NCBI RefSeq assembly: GCF_001513975.1
Contig: NZ_KQ947992.1
Location: 186,001 to 250,000 of the forward strand
Source: Streptomyces curacoi
Lineage (GTDB): Bacteria > Actinomycetota > Actinomycetes > Streptomycetales > Streptomycetaceae
Direction: 5' to 3'
DNA: 64,000 nt
Below are positions 37,987 to 45,682 of the stretch, piece by piece; the stretch's first letter is position 1; every line of letters starts with the position of its first letter. Position numbers and translations under genes: made by a program. A model generated the notes under the pieces. It worked only from the letters and a program-made list of their open reading frames with translations. It ran no database searches and was not told where the DNA came from.

Positions 37987-38101
37987 CGGCGCCTCCCCAA
38001 CCAACCCCTCCCGGGGGGTCTGCCCAACTCGGCACAAAGGTAACCGGGTTCTTGCCCGCGCAGCGCCCCGCCTGTTCCCATGGTCAGTGGGGTGATGATG
38101 C

Positions 38102-38908
38102 ATGAGCGGACTGCGCGTCATACCGGCCTGGCGGCACGGCCAGGAACGGCTCTACGTCTGCCTCACGGACGGGCGGAACATCGCCTGGTACGACCGTGAG
38201 GCGGCCCGGGTGAACCTGCTCAGCGAGGACCGCAGAGAGGATGTGCTGGAGGCTCTCGGTCCCTTCATCACCGGCCCCGTGACGGTGGGCCCGCCGCCGG
38301 TCCCCACCCCGGCTGAGCTGGCCCGGCTGACCCTCCACCCGGACGACGACCTGGCGCCCAACCGCCCCGGCGAGGCGCTCCTGGTGGCCCTCGACCGGGA
38401 CCCGGGACCGTCCCACCGGCTGCGCCCCGACCCGCGCCGCCGGGCGCTGACGGCGGAGCAGACGGTCGGCGACGCCCTGGACCGGCTGGACGGCGCGGGC
38501 TGGCACGCGCTGCACTCCGTCCCGCTGCCCGGCGGTGACCGCATCCACCACCTGGTGATCGGCCCCGGCGGGCTGTTCGCGGTGCACACCCTGTACGCCC
38601 GTAAGCAGAAGGTGACGGTCGCCGACCCGATGGTCTCCCTCGGTCGCCGCTCCCCGAACCCCCTGCTGCGCCGCGTCCGCGCCGACGCCGATCGCGCCTC
38701 CCACGCCCTGACCGCCGAGGTCCGCCCGGTCCTCGCCCTGGTCGAACCGGCCGACGTGGCGATCACCGCGTCGCTCCGGGAGGTCAGGGTGCTGACGGAC
38801 ACGGAGGTGGCGGGGCTGGCCCGGCTGGGCGGGGTGCTGAAGCCGGCGGATGTGGAGGCGCTGCATGCGATGGCAAGGGACCGGCGTACCTGGGGTTCCG
38901 TCGGCTGA
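38102..38908 (+). CDS. NERD-like (nuclease-related) domain protein
   Basis: A 268-residue soluble protein. The C-terminal half carries a NERD-like core: TAEQTVGDALDRL, WHALHSVPLPGGDRIHHLVIGPGGLFAVHT and later strands. The DHLVI-type Asp of NERD is replaced by His-His-Leu-Val-Ile, so nuclease activity is doubtful. The N-terminal half begins RVIPAWRHGQERLYVCL. Similar proteins are conserved in Streptomyces; the role is unknown. Confidence 0.72.
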   Translation: MSGLRVIPAWRHGQERLYVCLTDGRNIAWYDREAARVNLLSEDRREDVLEALGPFITGPVTVGPPPVPTPAELARLTLHPDDDLAPNRPGEALLVALDRDPGPSHRLRPDPRRRALTAEQTVGDALDRLDGAGWHALHSVPLPGGDRIHHLVIGPGGLFAVHTLYARKQKVTVADPMVSLGRRSPNPLLRRVRADADRASHALTAEVRPVLALVEPADVAITASLREVRVLTDTEVAGLARLGGVLKPADVEALHAMARDRRTWGSVG

Positions 38909-38975
38909 GTGTGCGGGTCGGCCGGGGTTGCCGTCCCCGGGGGCCCGCGGCCCCCGGACCCCCGCTTCGGCCGAG

Positions 38976-39857
38976 TCAGGGCAACGGACCCGCCCGGTCG
39001 GGGTCGAGCAGCGGGGCCAGCAGGTCGCCGTAGTCCTGTAGGCGCGGAGCGAGGTCCGGGGCGAGGAAGGTCAGGTTGCCGGGGGAGCGGCAGTCCGCCA
39101 CCTCTGCCCAGGTCACCGGGGCGGAGACGGTGGGGGCGCGGCGGGCGCGCAGGGTGTAGGGGGTGGCCGTCGTCTTGCGGGCGGCGTTCTGGCTCCAGTC
39201 GACGAAGACCTTTCCGGGCCGCAGGCTCCTGGTCATCCGGTGGATCACGAGCCGGGGCATGGCCTTCTCGGCCTCCACGGCGAGTTCCTTGGCGTACTCG
39301 GCGGCCTGCTCGGAGGGGGCGGGCCGGATGGCCGCGGCGAGATGCAGTCCTTTCGAGCCGGAGGTCTTGGCGTAGGCCTCGATGCCGTCGGCGGCCAGCC
39401 GCTCCCGTAGCCAGAGGGCGACCTCGCAGCACTCGACCACGGTCGCGGGCGAGCCGGGGTCGAGGTCGAAGACCAGCCGGTCGGCCTCGCCGGGTGCGCC
39501 GATCACCCACTGGGGCGTATGGAACTCGGTGACGAGGTTGGCGGCCCACATCAGACTCGCGAGGTCCTGCACGAGCACCATGCGCGCCGGCCCCTCGACG
39601 CGGGGGACCTCGGCGGTGGTGACCCAGTCGGGGGTGCCCGGCGGGACGTTCTTGGCGAAGAACACCTGGCCGTCCGGGCCGTCGGGATAGCGCAGGAAGG
39701 ACAGGGGCCGATCCCGCAGGTGCGGCAGCAGGGCGTCGGCGGTGGTGGCGTAGTAGTGCAGCATCTCGCCCTTGGTGAAGCCGGTCGCCGGATACAGCAC
39801 CTTCTCCAGATTGCTGAGCGCGAGCCGTCGCCCCTCCACCTCTGTGATCGGCGTCAT
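38976..39857 (-). CDS. ligD: LigD-type DNA polymerase/primase domain protein (NHEJ)
   Basis: A 293-residue stand-alone LigD polymerase domain (eukaryotic-type primase fold). Metal-binding DLDPG (in RLVFDLDPGSP), the TSGSKGLHL motif and VFVDWSQN are all present. It fills and extends DNA ends during Ku-dependent double-strand-break repair. There is no ligase or 3'-phosphoesterase domain here; these are probably encoded elsewhere. It is divergent from ku with 72 bp and a dyad between. Confidence 0.94.
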   Translation of the reverse strand: MTPITEVEGRRLALSNLEKVLYPATGFTKGEMLHYYATTADALLPHLRDRPLSFLRYPDGPDGQVFFAKNVPPGTPDWVTTAEVPRVEGPARMVLVQDLASLMWAANLVTEFHTPQWVIGAPGEADRLVFDLDPGSPATVVECCEVALWLRERLAADGIEAYAKTSGSKGLHLAAAIRPAPSEQAAEYAKELAVEAEKAMPRLVIHRMTRSLRPGKVFVDWSQNAARKTTATPYTLRARRAPTVSAPVTWAEVADCRSPGNLTFLAPDLAPRLQDYGDLLAPLLDPDRAGPLP

Positions 39858-39870
39858 ACGATGAGAATTC

Positions 39871-39892
39871 CAGATATGCCGCGTGATATCTG
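39871..39892. promoter_or_regulatory. CAGATAT-N8-ATATCTG dyad between ligD and ku
   Basis: A perfect 7-bp inverted repeat with an 8-nt spacer sits in the 72-bp divergent promoter region. It starts 14 nt before the ligD start and ends 37 nt before the ku start. Its AT-rich arms stand out in ~70% GC DNA. Candidate shared operator. Confidence 0.55.
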
Positions 39893-39929
39893 AGCAAATC
39901 CTGGCAAACCGACCGAAAGGGTGCTGCAC

Positions 39930-40976
39930 GTGCGATCCATATGGAACGGCGCCATCTCGTTCGGCCTGGTCAGCATTCCGATCAAGCTGGTGAACGCCAC
40001 CGAGAGCCACTCGATCTCCTTCCGCCAGATCCACACGGAGGACGGCGGCCGGATCCGCTACCGCAAGGTCTGCGAGCTGGACGACCGTGAGGTGAGCCAG
40101 GCGGAGATCGGCAAGGGGTACGAGGACGCGGACGGCACGATCATCCCGATCACCGACGAGGACCTGGCCCACCTTCCGCTCCCGACCGCGAAGACGATCG
40201 AGATCGTGGCGTTCGTTCCGGCCGACCGTATCGACCCGCTCCAGATGGACGCGGCGTACTACCTCGCGGCGGGCGGCGCCCCGGCCGCGAAGCCGTACAC
40301 CCTCCTGCGGGAGGCGCTCAAGCGCAGCCAGAAGGTCGCGATCGCCAAGTTCGCGCTCCGGGGCAAGGAACGGCTGGGCATGCTCCGGGTCGTCGGCGAC
40401 GCCATCGCCATGCACGGGCTGCTGTGGCCGGACGAGGTGCGGGAGCCCGAGGGGGTGGCGCCGGATACGAGGGTCACGGTGAACGACAAGGAACTGGACC
40501 TCGCGGACGCCCTGATGGACACCCTCGGTGAGATCGACCTGGAAGAGCTGCACGACGAGTACCGCGAGGCCCTGGAGGAGGTCGTCGCCGCGAAGGCCGC
40601 AGGGGAGGCGCCGCCGGAGGCCCCCGAACCGGCGCGGGCGGGCAAGGTGCTGGACCTGATGGCGGCGCTGGAGAAGAGCGTACGGGCGGCGAAGGAGTCG
40701 CGGGGCGAGCAGCCGGAGGAGGCGGCGGACGTCAGACGCCTGCCCCAGCGCAAGACGGCCAGAGCGGCCCCGAAGCAGACGGCCGGCAAGAAGTCGACGG
40801 CGACGACGAAGAAGACGGCGGCCAAGAAGACCGCGGCATCGGCCAAGAAGTCCACGTCGAAGACGGCCCAGGGGGCGAAGAAGACGACCGCGAAGAGCAC
40901 GGCGAAGAACGCGGCGAAGAGCACGGAGAAGAAGACCCCGGAGAAGAAGACCACGTCCCGCAAGCGCACGGCGTGA
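39930..40976 (+). CDS. ku: Ku protein (non-homologous end joining)
   Basis: A 348-residue Ku homologue from GTG 39930, with GAAAGG 9 nt upstream. The Ku core (SIWNGAISFGLVSIPIKLV ... ELDDREVSQAEIGKGYE) covers ~res. 1-255 and binds DNA ends as a homodimer, recruiting LigD. The C-terminal ~85 residues are a Lys/Ala/Thr-rich histone-H1-like tail (TTKKTAAKKTAASAKK), usual in streptomycete Ku and thought to bind DNA. The biosynthetic cluster begins directly downstream. Confidence 0.96.
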   Translation: MRSIWNGAISFGLVSIPIKLVNATESHSISFRQIHTEDGGRIRYRKVCELDDREVSQAEIGKGYEDADGTIIPITDEDLAHLPLPTAKTIEIVAFVPADRIDPLQMDAAYYLAAGGAPAAKPYTLLREALKRSQKVAIAKFALRGKERLGMLRVVGDAIAMHGLLWPDEVREPEGVAPDTRVTVNDKELDLADALMDTLGEIDLEELHDEYREALEEVVAAKAAGEAPPEAPEPARAGKVLDLMAALEKSVRAAKESRGEQPEEAADVRRLPQRKTARAAPKQTAGKKSTATTKKTAAKKTAASAKKSTSKTAQGAKKTTAKSTAKNAAKSTEKKTPEKKTTSRKRTA

Positions 40977-40981
40977 CGGGG

Positions 40982-41004
40982 AGCGGGCGGGCGTCTGCCC
41001 CGCT
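40982..41004. terminator. Short hairpin between convergent ku and KS genes
   Basis: AGCGGG (40982-40987) pairs with CCCGCT (40999-41004), in the 30-bp gap between the two stop codons. Confidence 0.4.
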
Positions 41005-41006
41005 GC

Positions 41007-42785
41007 TCACCGCATCCGCCGCAGCGCCAGCACCGCGTTGTGCCCGCCGAACCCGAACGAGTTGCTGAGCACCAGGTCGCCGTCCTCCGGCAGCGCCCGC
41101 GGTGCCCCGCGCACCACGTCCAGGTCGATCGCGTCGTCGACCTCCGCGCAGCCCACGGTCGGCGGTACCAGCCCGTGATGCAGGGTCAGTACGGCGGCGA
41201 CGGCCTCGACCCCGCCCGCGGCGCCCTGGAGGTGCCCGAGGTGGCCCTTGAGGGTGGTGACCGGCACGGAGCGGCGGCCGAGGACCGCTCGCAGCGCGCC
41301 CGCTTCCGCGAGGTCGCCCTCGATCGTCGCGGTGGCATGGGCGTTGACGTGGACGACGTCCACGACATGACCCCCGGCGTCCCGCAGTGCCCGGCGCAGG
41401 GCGAGCGCGACCCCGGTGCCGGACGGGTCGGGCGCCGCCATGTGGTGGGCGTCGGCGGACAGTCCCCATCCCGCGGCCTCGCAGTAGACGCGCGCTCCAC
41501 GGGCCCGCGCGTGCTCCTCGGCCTCCAGGACGAGCACCCCGGCGCCCTCGCCGTTGACGAACCCGGCCCGGTCCTTGGCGAAGGGGCGGGAGGGCGAACC
41601 GTCCGCCGGGTCCCCGTCGGCCAGGGCCCGCATCGCAGCGAAGGACGCCATGATCGCCGGCGTGACGACGGCTTCGGCACCGCCCGCGAGGGCGAGGTCG
41701 ATGCGTCCGTGCCGTATCCGGTCGATCGCCTGCCCTATCGCCTCGGTCCCCGATGCGCACGCGCTCGTCACGGTCCGGGCCTCGCCGGTGATGTGCAGAT
41801 CGAGCGAGATCTGGGAGGCGGCCTGCGAGGGCACGGTCATGGGGGTGGTGAGCGGGGAGACGGCCCGCGGGCCCTTCTCCCTCAGCTTCCGGTCCCCGCC
41901 CACGAGCACGGACGCGTCCCCGAGAATCGCCCCCAGACTCACCCCCACCCGCTCGGGATCGATCCCGCTCTCCCGGGTGCCGCCCGCCGCGAACCCGGCG
42001 TCGGCCCATGCCTCCCGAGCGGCCAGCACCCCGAACCGCGCGGCCCGGTTCATCCGTCGCGCCACCGGCCGGGGCAGTAGCTCACCGGGGTCCACGGGCA
42101 CGACACCGGCGACCCGCACGGGCAGCCCGGCGAACTCCTCCTCCGGCAACTCCCTTATCCCGTGCCGTCCGTCGAGCAGCCCCTGCCACAACTCGCCGGC
42201 CCCGACGCCCAGCGGTGTGACGGCCCCGAGCCCGGTGACGACGACCCTCCGGGGCGTGACCGCGGCGGCCTCGCTCCGGGCCCGCGCCCGATGCCGTACG
42301 ACATAGCCCTCCCGGTCGGCTTCGGCGGCCCACCGTCGCACCTCGTCGTCGGACACGGCCGGGTCCGGGCCCGAGACCTCGTCCAGGTCCCGGTGCCAGA
42401 CTCCCCACCGCCGCACATACGTCACCTCGACGCCCTGCGGGTCGACCGCCCGCAGGCGGCTCACCCGGTCCCCGTCCCGGAACCCGACCTCGTCGAGCGG
42501 GGGTGACGACAGCCGGGGTACGGCCCCCACGTCCACCCGGCGGCAGGCGACCGTCATCCGCCTGGCCCGGCCGACCACTTCCTCGCGGTCCACCCCGCCG
42601 AGCGGCGGCCGCAGCGTCACCCGGATCGTCTCCGGCGACTCGGGCAGTGTGTGCGTCACGACGTACCACCGCTGTCGTTCGGCGTCCGGTGGGGACAGGG
42701 CGACCAGGTCGCCCGGGACGACCTCTGCGGCGCTGACCGTGTGGGGACTTGTGGGGGGTTCCGGCGCTTCGCAGGACTCGGGCAT
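41007..42785 (-). CDS. Ketosynthase (FabF-like) with a 175-residue N-terminal extension
   Basis: A 592-residue protein. Residues 176-592 form a complete FabF/KAS-II-like ketosynthase starting RRVVVTGLGAVTPLG, with catalytic Cys343 in TSACASGTE, His in VNAHATAT and His in LKGHLGHLQG. Residues 1-175 match no domain I know; they are beta-rich and charged (DLVALSPPDAERQRWYVV) and end in an Arg/Ala linker. No start codon exists at the KS boundary (the Val there is GTC), so it is a true fusion. ATG 42785 has AGGGAG 10 nt upstream. It is last gene of the NRPS-PKS operon, 84 bp after the thioesterase gene. It may make or extend an acyl chain on an ACP. Confidence 0.88.
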   Translation of the reverse strand: MPESCEAPEPPTSPHTVSAAEVVPGDLVALSPPDAERQRWYVVTHTLPESPETIRVTLRPPLGGVDREEVVGRARRMTVACRRVDVGAVPRLSSPPLDEVGFRDGDRVSRLRAVDPQGVEVTYVRRWGVWHRDLDEVSGPDPAVSDDEVRRWAAEADREGYVVRHRARARSEAAAVTPRRVVVTGLGAVTPLGVGAGELWQGLLDGRHGIRELPEEEFAGLPVRVAGVVPVDPGELLPRPVARRMNRAARFGVLAAREAWADAGFAAGGTRESGIDPERVGVSLGAILGDASVLVGGDRKLREKGPRAVSPLTTPMTVPSQAASQISLDLHITGEARTVTSACASGTEAIGQAIDRIRHGRIDLALAGGAEAVVTPAIMASFAAMRALADGDPADGSPSRPFAKDRAGFVNGEGAGVLVLEAEEHARARGARVYCEAAGWGLSADAHHMAAPDPSGTGVALALRRALRDAGGHVVDVVHVNAHATATIEGDLAEAGALRAVLGRRSVPVTTLKGHLGHLQGAAGGVEAVAAVLTLHHGLVPPTVGCAEVDDAIDLDVVRGAPRALPEDGDLVLSNSFGFGGHNAVLALRRMR

Positions 42786-42869
42786 CGTGTGCGGGCTCCC
42801 TGAGGTGGTTGAAAGGGGAACATGCCCGGTTTCCTCGGGGCCTGCACGTCCGGACGGCGAGCCGCCTCG

Positions 42870-43628
42870 TCACAGCGGTGACAGATGCGAGGTGATGAGC
42901 GCGAGCAACTCCTCCTTGCGCGGACCGAGATAGAAGTGGTCCCCCTCGAAGATCCGGACGTCCAGGCCCTCCGTCGTGACGTCCGACCAGGACGAGAGTT
43001 CCCCGCGCGCGCACGCCGGGTCGCGATCGCCCCCGCACGCCGTGACGGGAACGCCCAGACGGTGCAGGCGAGCCGGGCGGTACGCCGCCAGCAGGCCGAA
43101 GTCCGCGCGCAGCGACGGCATGATCATGGGCCGCAGCTCGGGGTGGTCGTAGACGGCGGCACCCTTGGGGTCCAACAGGCGGACGCGGTTCAGGATCTCG
43201 GCGTCGGTCGGGGCCGGGCGGGGCGCGGACTCCTGCGGGAGGCGGGGTCTGGCCCGGCCCGACACGATCAGGCGGGTGAGGGTGCGGCCGGGGACGTCCT
43301 CCAGCCGGCGGGCCACCTCGTACGCCACCGCCGAACCCATGCTGTGGCCGAACAGCGCCAACGGCAGGTCGTCGGCCGGCTCCGCCAGCAGGGCCATGGT
43401 GATCGCGTCCGCCAGCTCCTCCAGCGTGCTCGCGCACGGGTCGTACAGGCGGTCCTGGCGGCCGGGGTACTGCACCGACACCACCTCGATCTCCGGTGGT
43501 GTCAGCGCTCCCCAGTCATGGAAGAAGCCCGCCGCCCCGCCGGCGTGCGGAAAGCACACCAGGCGGATCCTCGCGTCCGGTTCGCTCAGGCCCCTGAGCC
43601 AACGGGTCGTGCTGTCCGGCACGGTCAT
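42870..43628 (-). CDS. Type II thioesterase
   Basis: A 252-residue alpha/beta hydrolase of the TEII family: LVCFPHAGGAAGFFHDW at the start, nucleophile Ser in FGHSMGSAVAYEVA, and the catalytic Asp/His region with FEGDHFYLG. It removes aberrant or stalled acyl groups from carrier proteins of the assembly line. Its start overlaps the KS-ACP stop as ATGA. Confidence 0.95.
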   Translation of the reverse strand: MTVPDSTTRWLRGLSEPDARIRLVCFPHAGGAAGFFHDWGALTPPEIEVVSVQYPGRQDRLYDPCASTLEELADAITMALLAEPADDLPLALFGHSMGSAVAYEVARRLEDVPGRTLTRLIVSGRARPRLPQESAPRPAPTDAEILNRVRLLDPKGAAVYDHPELRPMIMPSLRADFGLLAAYRPARLHRLGVPVTACGGDRDPACARGELSSWSDVTTEGLDVRIFEGDHFYLGPRKEELLALITSHLSPL

Positions 43629-45682
43629 GACTCCGCCTCGAACTCGGAGAGGAGGGCGTCCAGAGCGCCGTCCGCGTCACCGCTCTGCTTCATCCCGACG
43701 ATCCGCGTCGTCATGTCCTTCAGCGTGACCGGCTCCAGGAACAGCTGGATCGGTACGTCGATGCCCACCTCGTCGCGGAGCCGTCCGGCGAGATGAACGG
43801 CCGTCAGCGAGTCGCCGCCCGCCTCGAAGTACGTCTGTGCCAGACCGGCGGCCCCGTCGAGGTCGAGCGCCTCGATCACCAGCCGGGCCACCGTGGCTTC
43901 GAGTTCGCCCGCCGGGCCCGGGGGCGAGGGATCGGGCGCCTCCGGCTCCGGGGACGCCTGTGCCGGTGGTTGTCGGAGCGTCAGCGCGCCATGGCTCTCC
44001 CCCGCGAACGGGTAGGTGGGGAGCCGCACCCGCCGTACCTCCCCGTCGAGGACCGGCCAGGCCACCTCCTCGCCGCGCAGCCACGCCTCGCCCAGGGCGT
44101 CGGCCGTGGTGCCCAGGCGGCCTCCCGCAAGCTCCGTGAGCCTCTCGGCCGCCTCCTGCGGCTCGCCGGCCACGACGTACGCGCGTACCGGCATCGCCAC
44201 CCGGCCGGTACGGAGGGTGTGCGCGACAGCGGCCAGGGACGGGGCGTCCGCAGCGCGCAGCCGCTCCGCCAACCGCTCGGCGAGCACGGCGAGTTGCGGC
44301 TCCGTGCGGGCCGACAGGGGCAGGACCACCGGCTGCCCGGCGGCACGCGGGCGCGGCCGGGGCTCGGGCGCCTCCTGCACCACCACATGCACATTCGTAC
44401 CGCCGATGCCCACCGAGGTCACCCCCGCCAGCCGTGGCAGGCCCGTCCGGCTCGGCCACTGCTCCGCCTCGGTCACCAGCCGCAGCGGGGACTGCCGGAG
44501 GGCGGCGACCGGGCTGGTGACGTCCACCGTCGGCGCCAGCGTGGCGTGCTCCAGCATCAGGATCGTCTTGATCAGCGCCGCCGCCCCGGCCGCCGCGTCC
44601 GCGTGGCCGATGTTCGACTTCACGGAGCCGAGGCCGATGCCCGCGCCGCCCGCGAAGGCCGCACTCGCCGCCTCCAGCTCGATCCGGTCCCCGAGCTCGG
44701 TCCCCGTCCCGTGCGCCTCCACGTACTGCGCCGCCGACGGCTCCAGCCCCGCCGCCGCCCACGCCTCCGTGATCGCGGCCGTCTGCTGGTCCACCCCGGG
44801 CGCGGTGAACCCCACCTTGCCGGAACCGTCGTTGGTGACCGCCGTGCCCCGGATCACCGCGCGCACCGGGTCACCGTCGGCCAGCGCGTCCTCCAGCCGG
44901 CGCAGCACCAGCACGCCCACCCCGCTGCCGGGGACCGTACCGGCCGCCTTCTCGTCGAAGGGGCGGCAGCGGCCGTCCGGGGAGAAGATCCCGCCCTGGT
45001 AGTGGACGTATCCCTGCCTGCGCACGCTGCCGAGGGCCACGCCGCCCGCGAGGGCGGTGTCGCACTCGCCGAGGAGGAGCGCCTGGACGGCCAGGTGGAC
45101 CGCCGTGAGGGACGTCGAGCAGGCCGTCTGGACCGTCATGCTGGGCCCGTCCAGGCCCAGCCGGTAGGAGATCCAGGGCGCCAGGAACTCGCGGTCGGTG
45201 AGGATACGGACCTGGAGGGCGCCGATCGACGCCGCGAGCGCCGGGTCCGTGCCGGCCGCGAGCGCGTGCTCCGTCGGGCTGCCGCCCACGTACACGCCGG
45301 TGCGGGGCGGCGCGTTCAGCGGGGCGTGGCCCGCGTCCTCCAGGGCGGCCCAGGCGGTCTCCAGCAGCACCCGGTGCTGCGGGTCCAGCGCCGCCGCCTC
45401 GGTGCGGCCGAAGCCGAACAGGTCCGCCTCGAAGCGGTCCGCGTCCGGCAGCCGGCCCTGGACGGCGACGTAGGCGGGGTTGCGCAGCTCCGCCGTGTCC
45501 GCTCCGTCGGCCAGCAGCTCCTTCTCGGTGAAGGTGGACAGGGAGCAGACGCCGTCGCGGAGGTTGGCCCAGTAGGCCTCCAGGTCCGGCGCGCCGGGGA
45601 AGCGGCCGCTCATGCCGACGACGGCCACCGCGGATTCGAGACCCCGCGTCGGGTCCTGCGTCGGGACTTCCTCGGTCGTCAT
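43625..45682 (-). CDS. AT-less modular PKS protein (KS-ACP)
   Basis: A 685-residue protein. KS is at ~17-440: Cys188 in VQTACSTSLTAVH, His in VEAHGTGT and His in SNIGHADAAAG, all catalytic residues present. A post-KS linker follows (LPLSARTEPQLAVLAERLAERLR, then LPTYPFAGE, both normally flanking an AT). No AT core (GHSxG) lies between: the linkers are joined across ~100 residues. A carrier domain is at ~585-660 with Ser in FEAGGDSLTAVH. It therefore adds one ketide unit using an acyltransferase supplied in trans, or accepts a pre-loaded extender. No KR, DH or ER. The ATGA overlap with NRPS-4 places it just after that protein. Confidence 0.92.
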   Translation of the reverse strand: MTTEEVPTQDPTRGLESAVAVVGMSGRFPGAPDLEAYWANLRDGVCSLSTFTEKELLADGADTAELRNPAYVAVQGRLPDADRFEADLFGFGRTEAAALDPQHRVLLETAWAALEDAGHAPLNAPPRTGVYVGGSPTEHALAAGTDPALAASIGALQVRILTDREFLAPWISYRLGLDGPSMTVQTACSTSLTAVHLAVQALLLGECDTALAGGVALGSVRRQGYVHYQGGIFSPDGRCRPFDEKAAGTVPGSGVGVLVLRRLEDALADGDPVRAVIRGTAVTNDGSGKVGFTAPGVDQQTAAITEAWAAAGLEPSAAQYVEAHGTGTELGDRIELEAASAAFAGGAGIGLGSVKSNIGHADAAAGAAALIKTILMLEHATLAPTVDVTSPVAALRQSPLRLVTEAEQWPSRTGLPRLAGVTSVGIGGTNVHVVVQEAPEPRPRPRAAGQPVVLPLSARTEPQLAVLAERLAERLRAADAPSLAAVAHTLRTGRVAMPVRAYVVAGEPQEAAERLTELAGGRLGTTADALGEAWLRGEEVAWPVLDGEVRRVRLPTYPFAGESHGALTLRQPPAQASPEPEAPDPSPPGPAGELEATVARLVIEALDLDGAAGLAQTYFEAGGDSLTAVHLAGRLRDEVGIDVPIQLFLEPVTLKDMTTRIVGMKQSGDADGALDALLSEFEAES

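Noticed and set aside
40977..41006. Attachment site or tRNA fragment at the core/cluster boundary
   Set aside because: Only 30 bp between ku and KS stops; no tRNA-like sequence or direct repeat seen, and no integrase in the window.
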